This document shows positions 17,750-26,645 of a stretch of DNA of 64,000 bases, piece after piece. The DNA lies in assembly GCA_025451235.1 (NCBI GenBank), contig JANWKT010000020.1, forward strand, positions 174,032 through 238,031, given 5' to 3'. The translations under genes and the position numbers were made by a program. Each line of letters starts with the position of its first letter. Within the stretch, counting starts at the first letter, position 1. Source of the stretch: Flavobacteriales bacterium. Lineage in GTDB: Bacteria; Bacteroidota; Bacteroidia; CAIKAF01. Below the pieces are notes generated by a model. It was given only the letters and a program-made list of their open reading frames with translations, was not told the DNA's origin and searched no databases.

Positions 17750-17765
17750 TAATTTTGCAAAAATA
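17750..17765. promoter_or_regulatory. Abutting divergent -7 elements
   Basis: TAATTTTG (17750-17757, plus) directly joins CAAAAATA (17758-17765), which is TATTTTTG on the minus strand. Each is a perfect TAnnTTTG, facing the ferredoxin and acyl-CoA reductase genes. No matching TTG elements are visible at standard distance. Confidence 0.5.
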
Positions 17766-17781
17766 TTTATTAGCTGATAAA

Positions 17782-18129
17782 ATGGCGATTAAGATTACAG
17801 AAGAATGCATTAATTGTGGTGCCTGCGAGCCAGAATGCCCTAATAATGCGATCTATGAAGGGGGAATTCAGTGGAAATTATCTGATGGCACATCGGTTTC
17901 AGGCAGCTTCCAGTTAATGGATGGGAATTCTATTGGGGCTGAAGACGACCAACAACCTGTTTCGAACGATGTTTACTATATAGTAACTGATAAATGCACT
18001 GAATGTGTTGGGTTTCATGATGAGCCACAATGTGCTGCGGTTTGTCCGGTTGACTGCTGCATAGATGATGAAGATCATAGAGAGTCCAAGGAAGATCTTT
18101 TAACTAAAAAGGAAAAACTTCATTTATAA
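17782..18129 (+). CDS. 4Fe-4S dicluster ferredoxin
   Basis: 115 residues from the ATG at 17782 ([20 protein letters not shown]). The first cluster motif is C-I-N-C-G-A-C-x3-C-P; the second is C-T-E-C-V-x7-C-x3-C-P with the long insertion seen in Allochromatium-type 2[4Fe-4S] ferredoxins. Two further Cys (DCC) sit beside it. A ~60-residue polar insert separates the two motifs. Cytoplasmic electron carrier; partner probably the divergent reductase or another oxidoreductase. Confidence 0.93.
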   Translation: MAIKITEECINCGACEPECPNNAIYEGGIQWKLSDGTSVSGSFQLMDGNSIGAEDDQQPVSNDVYYIVTDKCTECVGFHDEPQCAAVCPVDCCIDDEDHRESKEDLLTKKEKLHL

Positions 18130-18184
18130 ATATAACAAAAAAGGCTTTGGCCCGTTTTGTAGTATAACTCTTTACCACAATTCT

Positions 18185-19102
18185 ATGCGAAAGGTCATCC
18201 TCAGCATTTTTTTCCTGTTTTTGATCCCATTTGGGTTTTCTCAATCCAATATGGATTCACTGGTATTTTGGTCGGCCAGGTTAATGGATAAAAAGTTAAG
18301 TGATCAGGTAAAAGAAAACGAAAACAAAAAATTTATTGAACTGTTAACGGATGAGTTATCCGATCCATCCTCTTTTGAAAATTCATTTGCCGAACTGAAA
18401 GCAGTATCCATCCAAACTTCCCCAGATAAATCATTCAGGGTTTTTACCTGGTTCACCTTACTTAAAACCGGATATAAATCTCATGGGCTGGTTCAGTCTA
18501 ACGTAAAAAAAATAAAAGATCCTGTAGTTACTTATTTGCAGGATCAAGGTGAGGATCTCCGGTCAGCACAGTATAAAACCCTCAATGCCAAAAGTTGGTT
18601 TGGTTCATTGTATTATGATATGATCCCTTTTAAGATCAAAGGCAAAAAATATTATGCGGTACTTGGATTCAATCCTGGTAATGGGATTTCTCATAAAAAA
18701 GTGGTTGACATTATTCAAATCATGAGCAATGGTCAACCCAGATTTGGTGCTGCGGTGTTTGAAAAAGATAAAAAAATGGCTACCCGCATTATTCTTGAAT
18801 ATGATTCAAGGGCCAAAGTAAGCTTAAGGTATAATGAAGAACTGAAAATGATTGTGTTTGACCATCTTGTTCCCTCCCGACCTGAGCTGGAAAATCAATA
18901 CGACAAATATATTCCTGACTTGAGCTATGATGGTTTTGCTTTCGAGAGTAAAGCCTGGATATATAAACCGGATGTGCCGGCCGTTAATACTTCAGAGGAG
19001 CAGGGTTCACAAGGCACCCGTTTAGTGATCGATGGAGTGAATGACCAAAATACCCTGGAGAAAAAGATTTCCGGGGAAGATGAGAAAAAAAAGGAAAATT
19101 AA
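18185..19102 (+). CDS. Secreted protein of unknown function, conserved-looking
   Basis: A signal peptide (MRKVILSIFFLFLIPFGFSQ) is followed by ~285 residues of mixed alpha/beta character, with LYYDMIPFKIKGKKYYAVLGFNPG and KMATRIILEYDSRAKVSLRYNEELKMIVFDHLVPS as the most structured blocks. There is no sorting domain and no enzyme motif. The C-terminal 40 residues are charged and low-complexity (GEDEKKKEN). It sits 55 bp after the ferredoxin and is convergent with the saccharopine-dehydrogenase-family gene. Confidence 0.7.
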   Translation: MRKVILSIFFLFLIPFGFSQSNMDSLVFWSARLMDKKLSDQVKENENKKFIELLTDELSDPSSFENSFAELKAVSIQTSPDKSFRVFTWFTLLKTGYKSHGLVQSNVKKIKDPVVTYLQDQGEDLRSAQYKTLNAKSWFGSLYYDMIPFKIKGKKYYAVLGFNPGNGISHKKVVDIIQIMSNGQPRFGAAVFEKDKKMATRIILEYDSRAKVSLRYNEELKMIVFDHLVPSRPELENQYDKYIPDLSYDGFAFESKAWIYKPDVPAVNTSEEQGSQGTRLVIDGVNDQNTLEKKISGEDEKKKEN

Positions 19103-19108
19103 TCCTGA

Positions 19109-20446
19109 TCAATAAACAACCTTCTCGGTACATTTAATCCCGAATTCTTCTAATTCCTTTAATACAGGCTGGTAAATTTCTTTGGTGTTGGGTATATGCA
19201 CTCCAGGACTGGTAATATTTCCATTCAGCATATTTTTTACAGCTATGCCTAAAGGTATTCCAACTGTTTTGGCCATGGCTGTATGCAAATCATCATCGCC
19301 TTTTACCGCCAGGGTAGCATTCATTTCATGTGGAATTCCATGTTCAACATAGTTGAATTTATGCCACATAACGATCATGTCCTTTTCACCTGGCTCCAAT
19401 GTCCATTTCTTCTCCAATATATGCTGGAGGATCTGGGCCGGAGTGGATGGCTTCGAAAGCCCTACCGGTTCTTCTTTGAAAAGACCAAGCCAGGCCACTT
19501 TTCGCATTTCGTCTGAATCGTGATCTAATTTTAATAACATGGCCAATTTGGTTTCCACCGAGTCGGTGGGATGATAGAATAAAAAGGAGTTGATGAATTC
19601 ACGGTGGGTAAGTTTATCTGTATTTTCCATTACATAGGAATCATCCGTGGCTCCGAGCTGCACAAAAACATCCCAGGCCTTACTGAATCCTATCCTTCTT
19701 AAAGTTCCCCTATAAATCGTTTTTACCCCATCCAGGTTATATAACTGAATATACTTGATCGAGTCGCGGTTGGCATAAGCTTCAAACTCACCAAATCCAT
19801 CTATATCGATCACCTCGGTCCTTCGAAAAACTTTATGGTATGGAATATATTTGAATTTGCCTCCCTGTAAAAATTTTACAGCACCACCGCTTGCTGCCAT
19901 TACCACATTCCTCGGATTCCATGTAAATTTATATTTCCACGGATTGGATTCACTTTCAGGGGCCATGAGTCCACCGGTAAAGGTCTCGAATCCGGTAATT
20001 ACGCAACCCCGGTTACGAAGCTTGTCTAAGGTTTGCATAGCCGTCATATGATCTACTCCCGGGTCCAATCCAATTTCATTCAACATAATGATACCTGCTT
20101 TCCTTGCATCTCCATCTAATTCCTGCATTTCGTCTGATACATAGGAAGCAGTGGCCATATGTTTTTTATGCTTCAAACAAAAGCGGGCCACGTCCATATG
20201 CATAAAGGCAGGAAGCATTGAAATCACCATGTGATGCTCTGTAATGAGTCTTTCCAGCTCATCCAGTTTAGCCACATCCAATTGTATGGCCTTTGCCTTG
20301 GAATGAAAATTCACTTTTTCCTCAGCCAACTTCAGATCCATATCAGCCACGGTTACGGTCCAGTTTTCGTTCACTGCATTGTTCAACAGGTAATCAATTA
20401 ATGTTGTGGCGGATTTTCCGGCACCAATAAGCAGAATACTGGTCAT
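19109..20446 (-). CDS. Saccharopine dehydrogenase family protein
   Basis: An N-terminal Rossmann site, LLIGAGKSATTLIDYL (G-x-G-x-x-A), is followed by the family's TVADMDLKLAEEK, VISMLPAFMHMDVARFCLKHKKHMATASYVSDEM and GIIMLNEIGLDPGVDHMTAM. Then come TGGLMAPESESNPWKYKFTWNPRNVVMA and a C-terminal substrate domain. 445 residues matches LYS9-like saccharopine reductases. The likely role is lysine or related amino-acid metabolism, but no lysine genes flank it, so the substrate is inferred. The upstream region has a -7 element and a long palindrome. Confidence 0.88.
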   Translation of the reverse strand: MTSILLIGAGKSATTLIDYLLNNAVNENWTVTVADMDLKLAEEKVNFHSKAKAIQLDVAKLDELERLITEHHMVISMLPAFMHMDVARFCLKHKKHMATASYVSDEMQELDGDARKAGIIMLNEIGLDPGVDHMTAMQTLDKLRNRGCVITGFETFTGGLMAPESESNPWKYKFTWNPRNVVMAASGGAVKFLQGGKFKYIPYHKVFRRTEVIDIDGFGEFEAYANRDSIKYIQLYNLDGVKTIYRGTLRRIGFSKAWDVFVQLGATDDSYVMENTDKLTHREFINSFLFYHPTDSVETKLAMLLKLDHDSDEMRKVAWLGLFKEEPVGLSKPSTPAQILQHILEKKWTLEPGEKDMIVMWHKFNYVEHGIPHEMNATLAVKGDDDLHTAMAKTVGIPLGIAVKNMLNGNITSPGVHIPNTKEIYQPVLKELEEFGIKCTEKVVY

Positions 20447-20462
20447 AATGATAATTTATACG

Positions 20463-20470
20463 CAAATGTA
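20463..20470 (-). promoter_or_regulatory. Candidate -7 element for the saccharopine-DH-family gene
   Basis: The minus strand reads TACATTTG, 16 bp before the ATG at 20446. The palindrome at 20488-20511 covers roughly the -33 region. Confidence 0.5.
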
Positions 20471-20487
20471 TGTTTTTTGTACATAGT

Positions 20488-20511
20488 AACGACGAACGAT
20501 CGTCTGTCGTT
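20488..20511. promoter_or_regulatory. 24-bp near-palindrome, operator candidate
   Basis: Half-sites AACGAC and GTCGTT flank ACGATCGT, so 10 of 12 base pairs match across the dyad. It lies between two divergent genes at a place where a repressor could cover the promoter upstream of 20446. Confidence 0.45.
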
Positions 20512-20593
20512 AACAACGGCACTTAAAAATCCTACCTTTTTAAAGAACTTGGAAATTATAATTGTAATATTGTACCTCAAATCTCCATTCATT

Positions 20594-20983
20594 ATGGCCA
20601 AAAAAATCATCCTGCTCGCAGTATTTTTTCTAGCAGTAGCTGTAGTTTTGTGGGCGCTAGGAGCCCATAGTCTTGAAACGAAAATCTCTCCTCAAAAATT
20701 GGACAGCTTTAAAACCGGGGTCACTTACCAGTTCTATCATGGGTTTGCGTTGATCCTCATCGCTATTTTAATGGAGGTGTTTAAAAAGCCGGGACTGAAA
20801 ATTTCGGCCATCCTCTTTGCCATAGGTATTCTATTTTTCTCCGGAAGCATTTATATTTTATCTACCATTGAGATTTCTGGTATCAACCCCAAACCTTTTG
20901 GACCCATTACCCCTATTGGTGGACTTTTTTTCATTGCCGGCTGGATCGTTACTTTCATTCAATTTCTTAAAAAGTCGAAATGA
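20594..20983 (+). CDS. DUF423 family membrane protein
   Basis: 129 residues from the ATG at 20594 (MAKKIILLAVF). Four hydrophobic helices, with GAHSLETKISPQKLDSFKTGVTYQFYHGFALILIAIL matching the DUF423/YgdD layout (GAHxL...Y...H). Inner-membrane protein of unknown activity. Its TGA overlaps the ATG of the M32 peptidase gene (ATGA), so translation is coupled. Confidence 0.8.
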   Translation: MAKKIILLAVFFLAVAVVLWALGAHSLETKISPQKLDSFKTGVTYQFYHGFALILIAILMEVFKKPGLKISAILFAIGILFFSGSIYILSTIEISGINPKPFGPITPIGGLFFIAGWIVTFIQFLKKSK

Positions 20984-22473
20984 ACAAGAGATACGAAACG
21001 TTTATAGCTCAATCCAAGAAGATCTTTGTTCTCTATTCTGCAAATGGAGTGCTGGGTTGGGACCATGAAGTATATATGCCAGCCAATGGAGCTGCATTAA
21101 GGGCAGAGCAACAGTCAGTACTATCGGGTATTGCACATGAGTTAAAAACCAACCCAGAATATATACAGATCATCCAGGAATTATTAAACGATAAAACCTT
21201 GAATGAGGCGGAGAAATGTAATGTGAGGGAAACCTGGAAAGGAATTGACCGTAGTCGTAAATTCAGTAAGGAATTTGTTGAAAATCTATCGAGGGTGATC
21301 TCTGAAAGTTTTAGCGCATGGCACCAGGCAAAAACCGAGAACAAGTTTGAGATCTTTGCTCCACATTTAGAAAAACTGGTCGAGATCAAAAAAGAAGAAG
21401 CGAAAATAGTTGGATATAAAAACCATCCATATGATGCTTTGATCGATGAATATGAGCCTGGAGCGACAGTAGAAAAACTCGATATTCTCTTCAAGGATGT
21501 AAAGGAACAACTGGTTGATTTTACCAAACAAATTTTTGCCAAACCAAAACCAAATGACGCATTTTTCTTTGGAGAATTTCCTCATGAAGCCCAGCATGAT
21601 TTTTGTAAACAACTGGTCACGGAAATGGGCTACGACTTTAACTGTGGAAGGATGGACGTGGCACCACATCCATTTTGCATAGGATTTTCTCCACTGGATA
21701 CCCGTATTACTTACCGGTATAAAACCAGTGACCTGAGTGAAATTATCTGGAGTATTACACATGAAGGGGGCCATGCTTTATATGAGCAAGGAATGAACCC
21801 TGAGTATATTGGTTTGCCCGCTGGTTCGGCCGTTTCATTGGCTATTCACGAATCTCAAAGCAGGCTTTGGGAAAATAATGTAAGCAGAAGTAAAGAATAT
21901 TGGCAACATTATATGCCTGTATTGCAAAAATATTTTCCAGGCAAACTTGATCAAGTGAGTGGTATTGATTTTTATCAAGCGTGCAATAAAGTAGAGCCAT
22001 CCTTCATTCGCACGAATGCGGATGAACTCACTTATCATTTCCATATTATGATCCGTTATGGGATTGAAAAACAATTAATGGAAGGAAGTATTTCGGTAAA
22101 CGATCTGCCGAAGATCTGGAACGAATCCTACAAGAATTATTTGGGCATAGAGGTTCCTTCTGATTCCATGGGATGCCTGCAGGATGTACATTGGGCGCAT
22201 GGGAGCATTGGATACTTTCCTACTTATTCGTTGGGTAGTTTTTATGCTGCTCAGTTCTTTGATGCTGCCAAAAGAGATATTCCAAGCTTGAAGGAAGATA
22301 TGGGTAAAGGGAAATTTAACGGATTAAGGGAATGGCTAAGAGCGAACATCCATCAACATGGCATGATTTTTACAGCGGATGAGCTATGTAAAAGGGTCAG
22401 CGGAGAATCGTTGAACTTTTCGCATTTCATGAAGTATGCAAAAGAAAAATATGCTGAAATATATTCTCTATAA
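20980..22473 (+). CDS. M32 family carboxypeptidase
   Basis: A thermostable-carboxypeptidase-like zinc metallopeptidase that trims C-terminal residues in the cytoplasm. 497 residues is normal. Seen: the zinc site HEGGHALYEQG at 261-271 with the downstream Glu in HESQSRLWEN, plus family blocks LGWDHEVYMPANGAALRAEQ, DALIDEYEPGATVEKLD, DVAPHPFCIGFSPLDTRITYRY, RTNADELTYHFHIMIRYGIEKQLMEG and VHWAHGSIGYFPTYSLGSFYAAQFF. No signal peptide. It is coupled to DUF423 upstream and overlaps the next lipoprotein gene by 23 bp. Confidence 0.96.
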   Translation: MNKRYETFIAQSKKIFVLYSANGVLGWDHEVYMPANGAALRAEQQSVLSGIAHELKTNPEYIQIIQELLNDKTLNEAEKCNVRETWKGIDRSRKFSKEFVENLSRVISESFSAWHQAKTENKFEIFAPHLEKLVEIKKEEAKIVGYKNHPYDALIDEYEPGATVEKLDILFKDVKEQLVDFTKQIFAKPKPNDAFFFGEFPHEAQHDFCKQLVTEMGYDFNCGRMDVAPHPFCIGFSPLDTRITYRYKTSDLSEIIWSITHEGGHALYEQGMNPEYIGLPAGSAVSLAIHESQSRLWENNVSRSKEYWQHYMPVLQKYFPGKLDQVSGIDFYQACNKVEPSFIRTNADELTYHFHIMIRYGIEKQLMEGSISVNDLPKIWNESYKNYLGIEVPSDSMGCLQDVHWAHGSIGYFPTYSLGSFYAAQFFDAAKRDIPSLKEDMGKGKFNGLREWLRANIHQHGMIFTADELCKRVSGESLNFSHFMKYAKEKYAEIYSL

Positions 22474-22828
22474 AACCCTGCCCTTGCTTGTAGTCGGATT
22501 GACCCTGATGAGCTGCAAGACCCAACAACCGCCTGCTACCAATTCAGCTGACCAATATTTTACAGTATCCTTATATAGTCCAGGTGACGGCATCGACCAG
22601 GAGGCCAGGAAGATCATTTTGAGCACCATAGATGCGTATACCAAAAAGGGCCATGAGATTACCCATACTGCGGTCCCCTGGGGTAAAGAAGGTGAAGTAG
22701 ATTATTGTTTCAGCCTACAGAAACTAAAACCTTCGGTTTACCAGGAGTTCTTCCAGGAGCTGTCTACCCTACTCAAGGACAGGCAAGTACATATAAAAGA
22801 GAAAGTGCCATGCAGAAGTAATTATTGA
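22451..22828 (+). CDS. Small lipoprotein, unknown function
   Basis: From the ATG at 22451 a short signal peptide ends in the lipobox LTLMSC (an alternative ATG lies at 22436). About 105 mature residues follow, with YFTVSLYSPGDGIDQEARKIILSTIDAYTKKG and VDYCFSLQKLKPSVYQEFFQEL. The gene overlaps the peptidase 3' end in another frame, so it is the third member of that operon. Not recognised. Confidence 0.7.
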   Translation: MLKYILYKTLPLLVVGLTLMSCKTQQPPATNSADQYFTVSLYSPGDGIDQEARKIILSTIDAYTKKGHEITHTAVPWGKEGEVDYCFSLQKLKPSVYQEFFQELSTLLKDRQVHIKEKVPCRSNY

Positions 22829-22971
22829 TTCTATTTTACCTGCAGATGGCGCTGCTCTTATAGTTCCAGCAGGCCCTCAATGACTCCAAAGGATTGCATG
22901 GTCACCAATTATTAACGCTTTATTAACCAGTTCACTACTCTTAAAAGTTATTAACCCATTATCCACTTCCC

Positions 22972-23001
22972 TTGTAAATATAGGTGAAAGCCCTACCTTT
23001 G
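22972..23001 (+). promoter_or_regulatory. pckA promoter
   Basis: TTG (22972-22974), a 19-bp spacer and TACCTTTG (22994-23001) give a full Bacteroidota promoter 25 bp before the pckA ATG. Confidence 0.75.
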
Positions 23002-23026
23002 CTCCTTTATTTTCTAACAAAACGAT

Positions 23027-24643
23027 ATGGCTGATATTGGCAAGAAAAACCCGGCTGCTAAGCTGGAAGATCTAGGGATCAAAGCTTCAACCTCTTACTG
23101 GAATCTCTCCCCTGAAGAACTTACTCAAAAAACGGTCGACCTTGGTCAGGGAACCATTACCGACATGGGTGCCCTTGCAGTAAATACAGGAAAATTTACC
23201 GGCCGTTCGCCCAAAGATAAATTTACCGTAAAAGATAGTATTACCGAAAATACGGTTGATTGGGGAGATATTAATCTCGCCATTTCTCCGGAACATTTCG
23301 ACAAGCTCTATAACGGTATTGTAAAATATTACGAAGGAAAAGAATTATGGATCCGTGATGCTTATGCATGTGCTGATCAAAAACATCGGTTAAATATTCG
23401 GGTGATCAATGAAACTCCATGGGCCAATTTATTTTGCAACGATCTTTTCTTACGTCCTACCTCAGCAGAAATTGAAACACAACAGCCTGATTGGATCATT
23501 TTACAAGCACCTGGATTTTTAGCTCACCCAGCTGAACATGGCACCCGACAGGAAAATTTTACGGTAGTCAACTTTACCAAAAGAATTATTCTGATCGGTG
23601 GTTCTGCTTATACAGGTGAAATGAAAAAAGGGATCTTTGGTGTTTTAAATTTCATTCTTCCCCATGATAAAAAAGTATTGAGCATGCATTGTTCCGCTAA
23701 CGAAGGCGAAAAAGGTGATGTTGCTTTGTTCTTTGGTTTAAGTGGAACCGGTAAAACCACTTTATCCGCCGATCCTAATAGAAAATTGATCGGTGATGAC
23801 GAACATGGATGGGACAATGGCTCCGTATTTAATTTCGAAGGGGGTTGCTATGCAAAATGTATTGACCTGACAGCCGAAAAAGAACCTGAAATTTACGCGG
23901 CCATCAAACCAGGTGCCCTTGTGGAAAATACCAAATATTTCCCCGGGACCAACAAAGTAAATTTTGAGGATTGCAGTATTACCGAAAATACACGTGTTGC
24001 ATATCCTATCCATCATATTGCAAATTCAAAAGAACCATCGATAGGTGGTGATCCGAAAAATATTTTCTTTCTTACATGTGATGCATACGGTATCCTCCCT
24101 CCTATTTCAAAATTGAATAAAGGGCAAGCCATGTATCATTTTATCAGTGGATATACGGCTAAGGTAGCTGGTACCGAAGTAGGGGTTACTGAACCACAAG
24201 CTACTTTCTCAGCTTGTTTTGGTCGTGCATTTTTACCTTTACATCCAACCAAATATGCCGAACTATTAGGTAAAAAACTGGATGAGCAAAAAAATGTGAA
24301 TGTATGGCTGGTGAATACCGGTTGGAGCGGTGGACCTTATGGAGTTGGGAACAGGACCAAGTTATCGTTTACCCGTGCTATGATCACCGCGGCCATGAAT
24401 GGTGAATTGAACAACGTTTCTTACGAGCCACATCCGGTTTTCGGGGTTGCTATGCCAACCACGTGTCCCAACGTTCCTGCAGAAATCCTGATACCCAGAA
24501 ATACCTGGGCAGATAAGGATGCGTATGATCATCAGGCTAAAGAACTGGCCGAAATGTTCGTGAACAACTTTAAGAAATATGCTGACAAGGCCAATGATGA
24601 AATTTTAGCGGCCGCCCCGAAGGTGATGCAGAATGTAGGATAA
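23027..24643 (+). CDS. pckA: Phosphoenolpyruvate carboxykinase (ATP)
   Basis: Interconverts oxaloacetate + ATP and PEP + CO2; in Bacteroidota it serves gluconeogenesis and anaplerosis. 538 residues matches the ATP-type enzyme. Visible: TGRSPKDKFTV, IRDAYACAD, the kinase-1a loop GLSGTGKTTLSADP at 237-250, LIGDDEHGWDNGSVFNFEGGCYAKCIDL (kinase-2/metal site), ENTRVAYPIHHI and FLTCDAYGILPPISKL. YTAKVAGTE and TGWSGGPYGVGNR then complete the nucleotide pocket. Preceded by a clear promoter. Confidence 0.98.
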   Translation: MADIGKKNPAAKLEDLGIKASTSYWNLSPEELTQKTVDLGQGTITDMGALAVNTGKFTGRSPKDKFTVKDSITENTVDWGDINLAISPEHFDKLYNGIVKYYEGKELWIRDAYACADQKHRLNIRVINETPWANLFCNDLFLRPTSAEIETQQPDWIILQAPGFLAHPAEHGTRQENFTVVNFTKRIILIGGSAYTGEMKKGIFGVLNFILPHDKKVLSMHCSANEGEKGDVALFFGLSGTGKTTLSADPNRKLIGDDEHGWDNGSVFNFEGGCYAKCIDLTAEKEPEIYAAIKPGALVENTKYFPGTNKVNFEDCSITENTRVAYPIHHIANSKEPSIGGDPKNIFFLTCDAYGILPPISKLNKGQAMYHFISGYTAKVAGTEVGVTEPQATFSACFGRAFLPLHPTKYAELLGKKLDEQKNVNVWLVNTGWSGGPYGVGNRTKLSFTRAMITAAMNGELNNVSYEPHPVFGVAMPTTCPNVPAEILIPRNTWADKDAYDHQAKELAEMFVNNFKKYADKANDEILAAAPKVMQNVG

Positions 24644-24729
24644 TATTCGTTCAATTTATTTATCCAGCGGCTGAATTAAAAGTTGATTTTTAATTAATAT
24701 TGTATATTCTTCATTTAAAATCATTTCTT

Positions 24730-25227
24730 ATGAAAAAGATCGCTTTTTTACCTCTGTTCGTTATATTGTTCTCACTTCTTTCATGCGGAGGTCCGACAGA
24801 TCCCAGGGCCCAGCTCATCAAAGAAGACCTGGACAAACTCGATGATATTACTTACCACGAAAACGACACCATTGCCAAAGACCTGAAGGCGTTTTTCGAT
24901 GTGGCCGTGAATCCGAAAATAAAACCTGAAGACTTTAATTATCTTACCCGCCTGAGCGATGATAACAAAAGGATTTTGGTATTGATAAAAATGCCAAAGC
25001 TTAAAAAAGTGGATAAGGATGCCAGGATGGAAGCGTTTGATATGGTAAAATTATTCCTGTTGAGTCGCGAGGATCTGAGAGATAAAGAACTTTGGATGGC
25101 CGTGGAAGGAAAACTTACTCTGATGTTGATCAAAACTCCTAACTACGAATATTCGGGTACATTAGGGCTGTCGTCACATTTATATGATTTTTACGGCCCT
25201 AAGGAAAATTTCGAGGCAAAAAAGTAG
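24730..25227 (+). CDS. Lipoprotein, unknown function
   Basis: The ATG at 24730 yields MKKIAFLPLFVILFSLLSC, a lipoprotein signal with Cys19. The ~146-residue mature part is rich in Lys, Asp and Leu (KKVDKDARMEAFDMVKLFLLSRED). No domain recognised. The next gene starts 6 bp after its stop, so the two are probably co-expressed. Confidence 0.7.
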   Translation: MKKIAFLPLFVILFSLLSCGGPTDPRAQLIKEDLDKLDDITYHENDTIAKDLKAFFDVAVNPKIKPEDFNYLTRLSDDNKRILVLIKMPKLKKVDKDARMEAFDMVKLFLLSREDLRDKELWMAVEGKLTLMLIKTPNYEYSGTLGLSSHLYDFYGPKENFEAKK

Positions 25228-25233
25228 AATATA

Positions 25234-25701
25234 ATGCCCAGACGTCCTCCAAGTAAAAGCTTTACCATATTTAAGTTGATTGATCTTGGAGGACAAACGT
25301 TGATTATTTTTCTTTTTCTACTGGCAGTTCTCATCAGTTTTCTTTTTCCTCCTACAGCAGGCTATAATATTTTTGATGAGACCTTTAAAAAGCACAACTC
25401 CGACTTTATTGTTTATTTAATTATGGTCATGGCCTGCTGGCAGCCCATATTTAGTGGTATTTCTTTCATTATTGCTCCACCAAAATATCCATTTAGGATC
25501 GGACATTTTCTCTTCATTGCTTCCATCATCTTCGTGGTAATTACTTTTTGCATTTTTATAGGATTTTTTTTGGCCCTCATCGGTATGTTTGTATGGCCGG
25601 TTTATTATTTTTTTCTGACGGTAGCTGAGACGATTTACTGTGTGGTTCAAAGGAAAAAAAAGAGAGTAATCCATGACGCAAAAAACTTAACCTCCAATTA
25701 A
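25234..25701 (+). CDS. Four-helix membrane protein, unknown function
   Basis: 155 residues. Hydrophobic segments lie at about 14-36, 55-78, 85-108 and 110-138, with a basic cytoplasmic tail (VQRKKKRVIHDAKN). Tightly coupled to the upstream lipoprotein. Not recognised. Confidence 0.65.
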   Translation: MPRRPPSKSFTIFKLIDLGGQTLIIFLFLLAVLISFLFPPTAGYNIFDETFKKHNSDFIVYLIMVMACWQPIFSGISFIIAPPKYPFRIGHFLFIASIIFVVITFCIFIGFFLALIGMFVWPVYYFFLTVAETIYCVVQRKKKRVIHDAKNLTSN

Positions 25702-25745
25702 CCAATACCTTAATACTTTATCTGATAATTCCCTATATTTGTTGT

Positions 25746-26036
25746 ATGTCGGAACTCAACCAGATCAAATCCATCATAGAAGGCTTGAAGCCGCATTTGA
25801 CCAAAAGATACCATGTGAACAGAATTGGCTTGTTCGGGTCTATTGTAAAAGAAGATTTTTCGGGTGATGAAGAAGTCGACATTATTGTGGACTTTAAAAA
25901 ACCCATCGGCGATGGGATCATGGAACTCACCGAATTTCTGGAAGAAAAAATCAATTATAAAGTTGGACTCATTACCAAAGGCAGTATCGATAGAGCCTAT
26001 TTAAAGGAGATCAAAAAGGAGATCGTGTATATATGA
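25746..26036 (+). CDS. Nucleotidyltransferase (MNT-like), orphan
   Basis: 96 residues, the size of minimal nucleotidyltransferases that pair with HEPN proteins in toxin-antitoxin modules. The core RIGLFGSIVKEDFSG...EEVDIIVDFKKP keeps the GS and the second Asp, but the first Asp of the D-x-D pair is Glu and the usual Arg-Gly after GS is Lys-Glu. The next gene, overlapping by ATGA, is a lipoprotein and not a HEPN partner. TATATTTG (25734-25741) ends only 4 bases before the ATG, so the transcript could be leaderless. Confidence 0.8.
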   Translation: MSELNQIKSIIEGLKPHLTKRYHVNRIGLFGSIVKEDFSGDEEVDIIVDFKKPIGDGIMELTEFLEEKINYKVGLITKGSIDRAYLKEIKKEIVYI

Positions 26037-26641
26037 AAATGATAAGTCGTGTCATTTGCATATTTTTTTCAATGTTTTTTATTTTTGGTTGTGATAGAGG
26101 GAAGTCTGATAAGCAGAACGAAAATTCCCTTGTAAAAAAAACCAAAGCCGAATACATGGCGGATTTGGTAACCCGAATCAGTTTTGTGGAACTGCCCTAT
26201 AAACATGACATTGGTAAAGGAGCAGAAACAACATGTTCGTACCAATTCAATGGCGAAAGTTATGATACATTATTTCTCGATGCATTGCATTCACGGATAA
26301 TTGGCCTTCTGCCTGACACAGCCGGTTTTATCGGCATTCTTTATTTTACCCCGGGAGATGACCTGGCCCCAAGCCTGATTACCTTTGATAAATTGGGGAA
26401 TAAGATAGATGATAAAATCATATGTCCATTTAGCTGCAATGGATCACCTTGTGAACAATACTTATGCAACGCCTGGTTCAGTATCAATAAACAACTAGAA
26501 ATAACCAATTACCATGAGCTGAAATTGAACAGATGCGAAGGCGGACAAAGTGATATAAGTGAGATACGTGATCAATCAGGATATATTAATAAACGAGGAG
26601 AAATCATTTTAAATCCCATAAATACAAGTGAATGGAAATGA
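26033..26641 (+). CDS. Lipoprotein, unknown function
   Basis: MKMISRVICIFFSMFFIFGC is a lipoprotein signal peptide. The mature protein has many Cys (TTCSYQF, ICPFSCNGSPCEQYLCNAW, NRCEGG), which could form disulfides in the periplasm, and a closing strand YINKRGEIILNP. Starts inside the stop of the nucleotidyltransferase gene. Not recognised. Confidence 0.65.
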   Translation: MKMISRVICIFFSMFFIFGCDRGKSDKQNENSLVKKTKAEYMADLVTRISFVELPYKHDIGKGAETTCSYQFNGESYDTLFLDALHSRIIGLLPDTAGFIGILYFTPGDDLAPSLITFDKLGNKIDDKIICPFSCNGSPCEQYLCNAWFSINKQLEITNYHELKLNRCEGGQSDISEIRDQSGYINKRGEIILNPINTSEWK

Positions 26642-26645
26642 TTTT

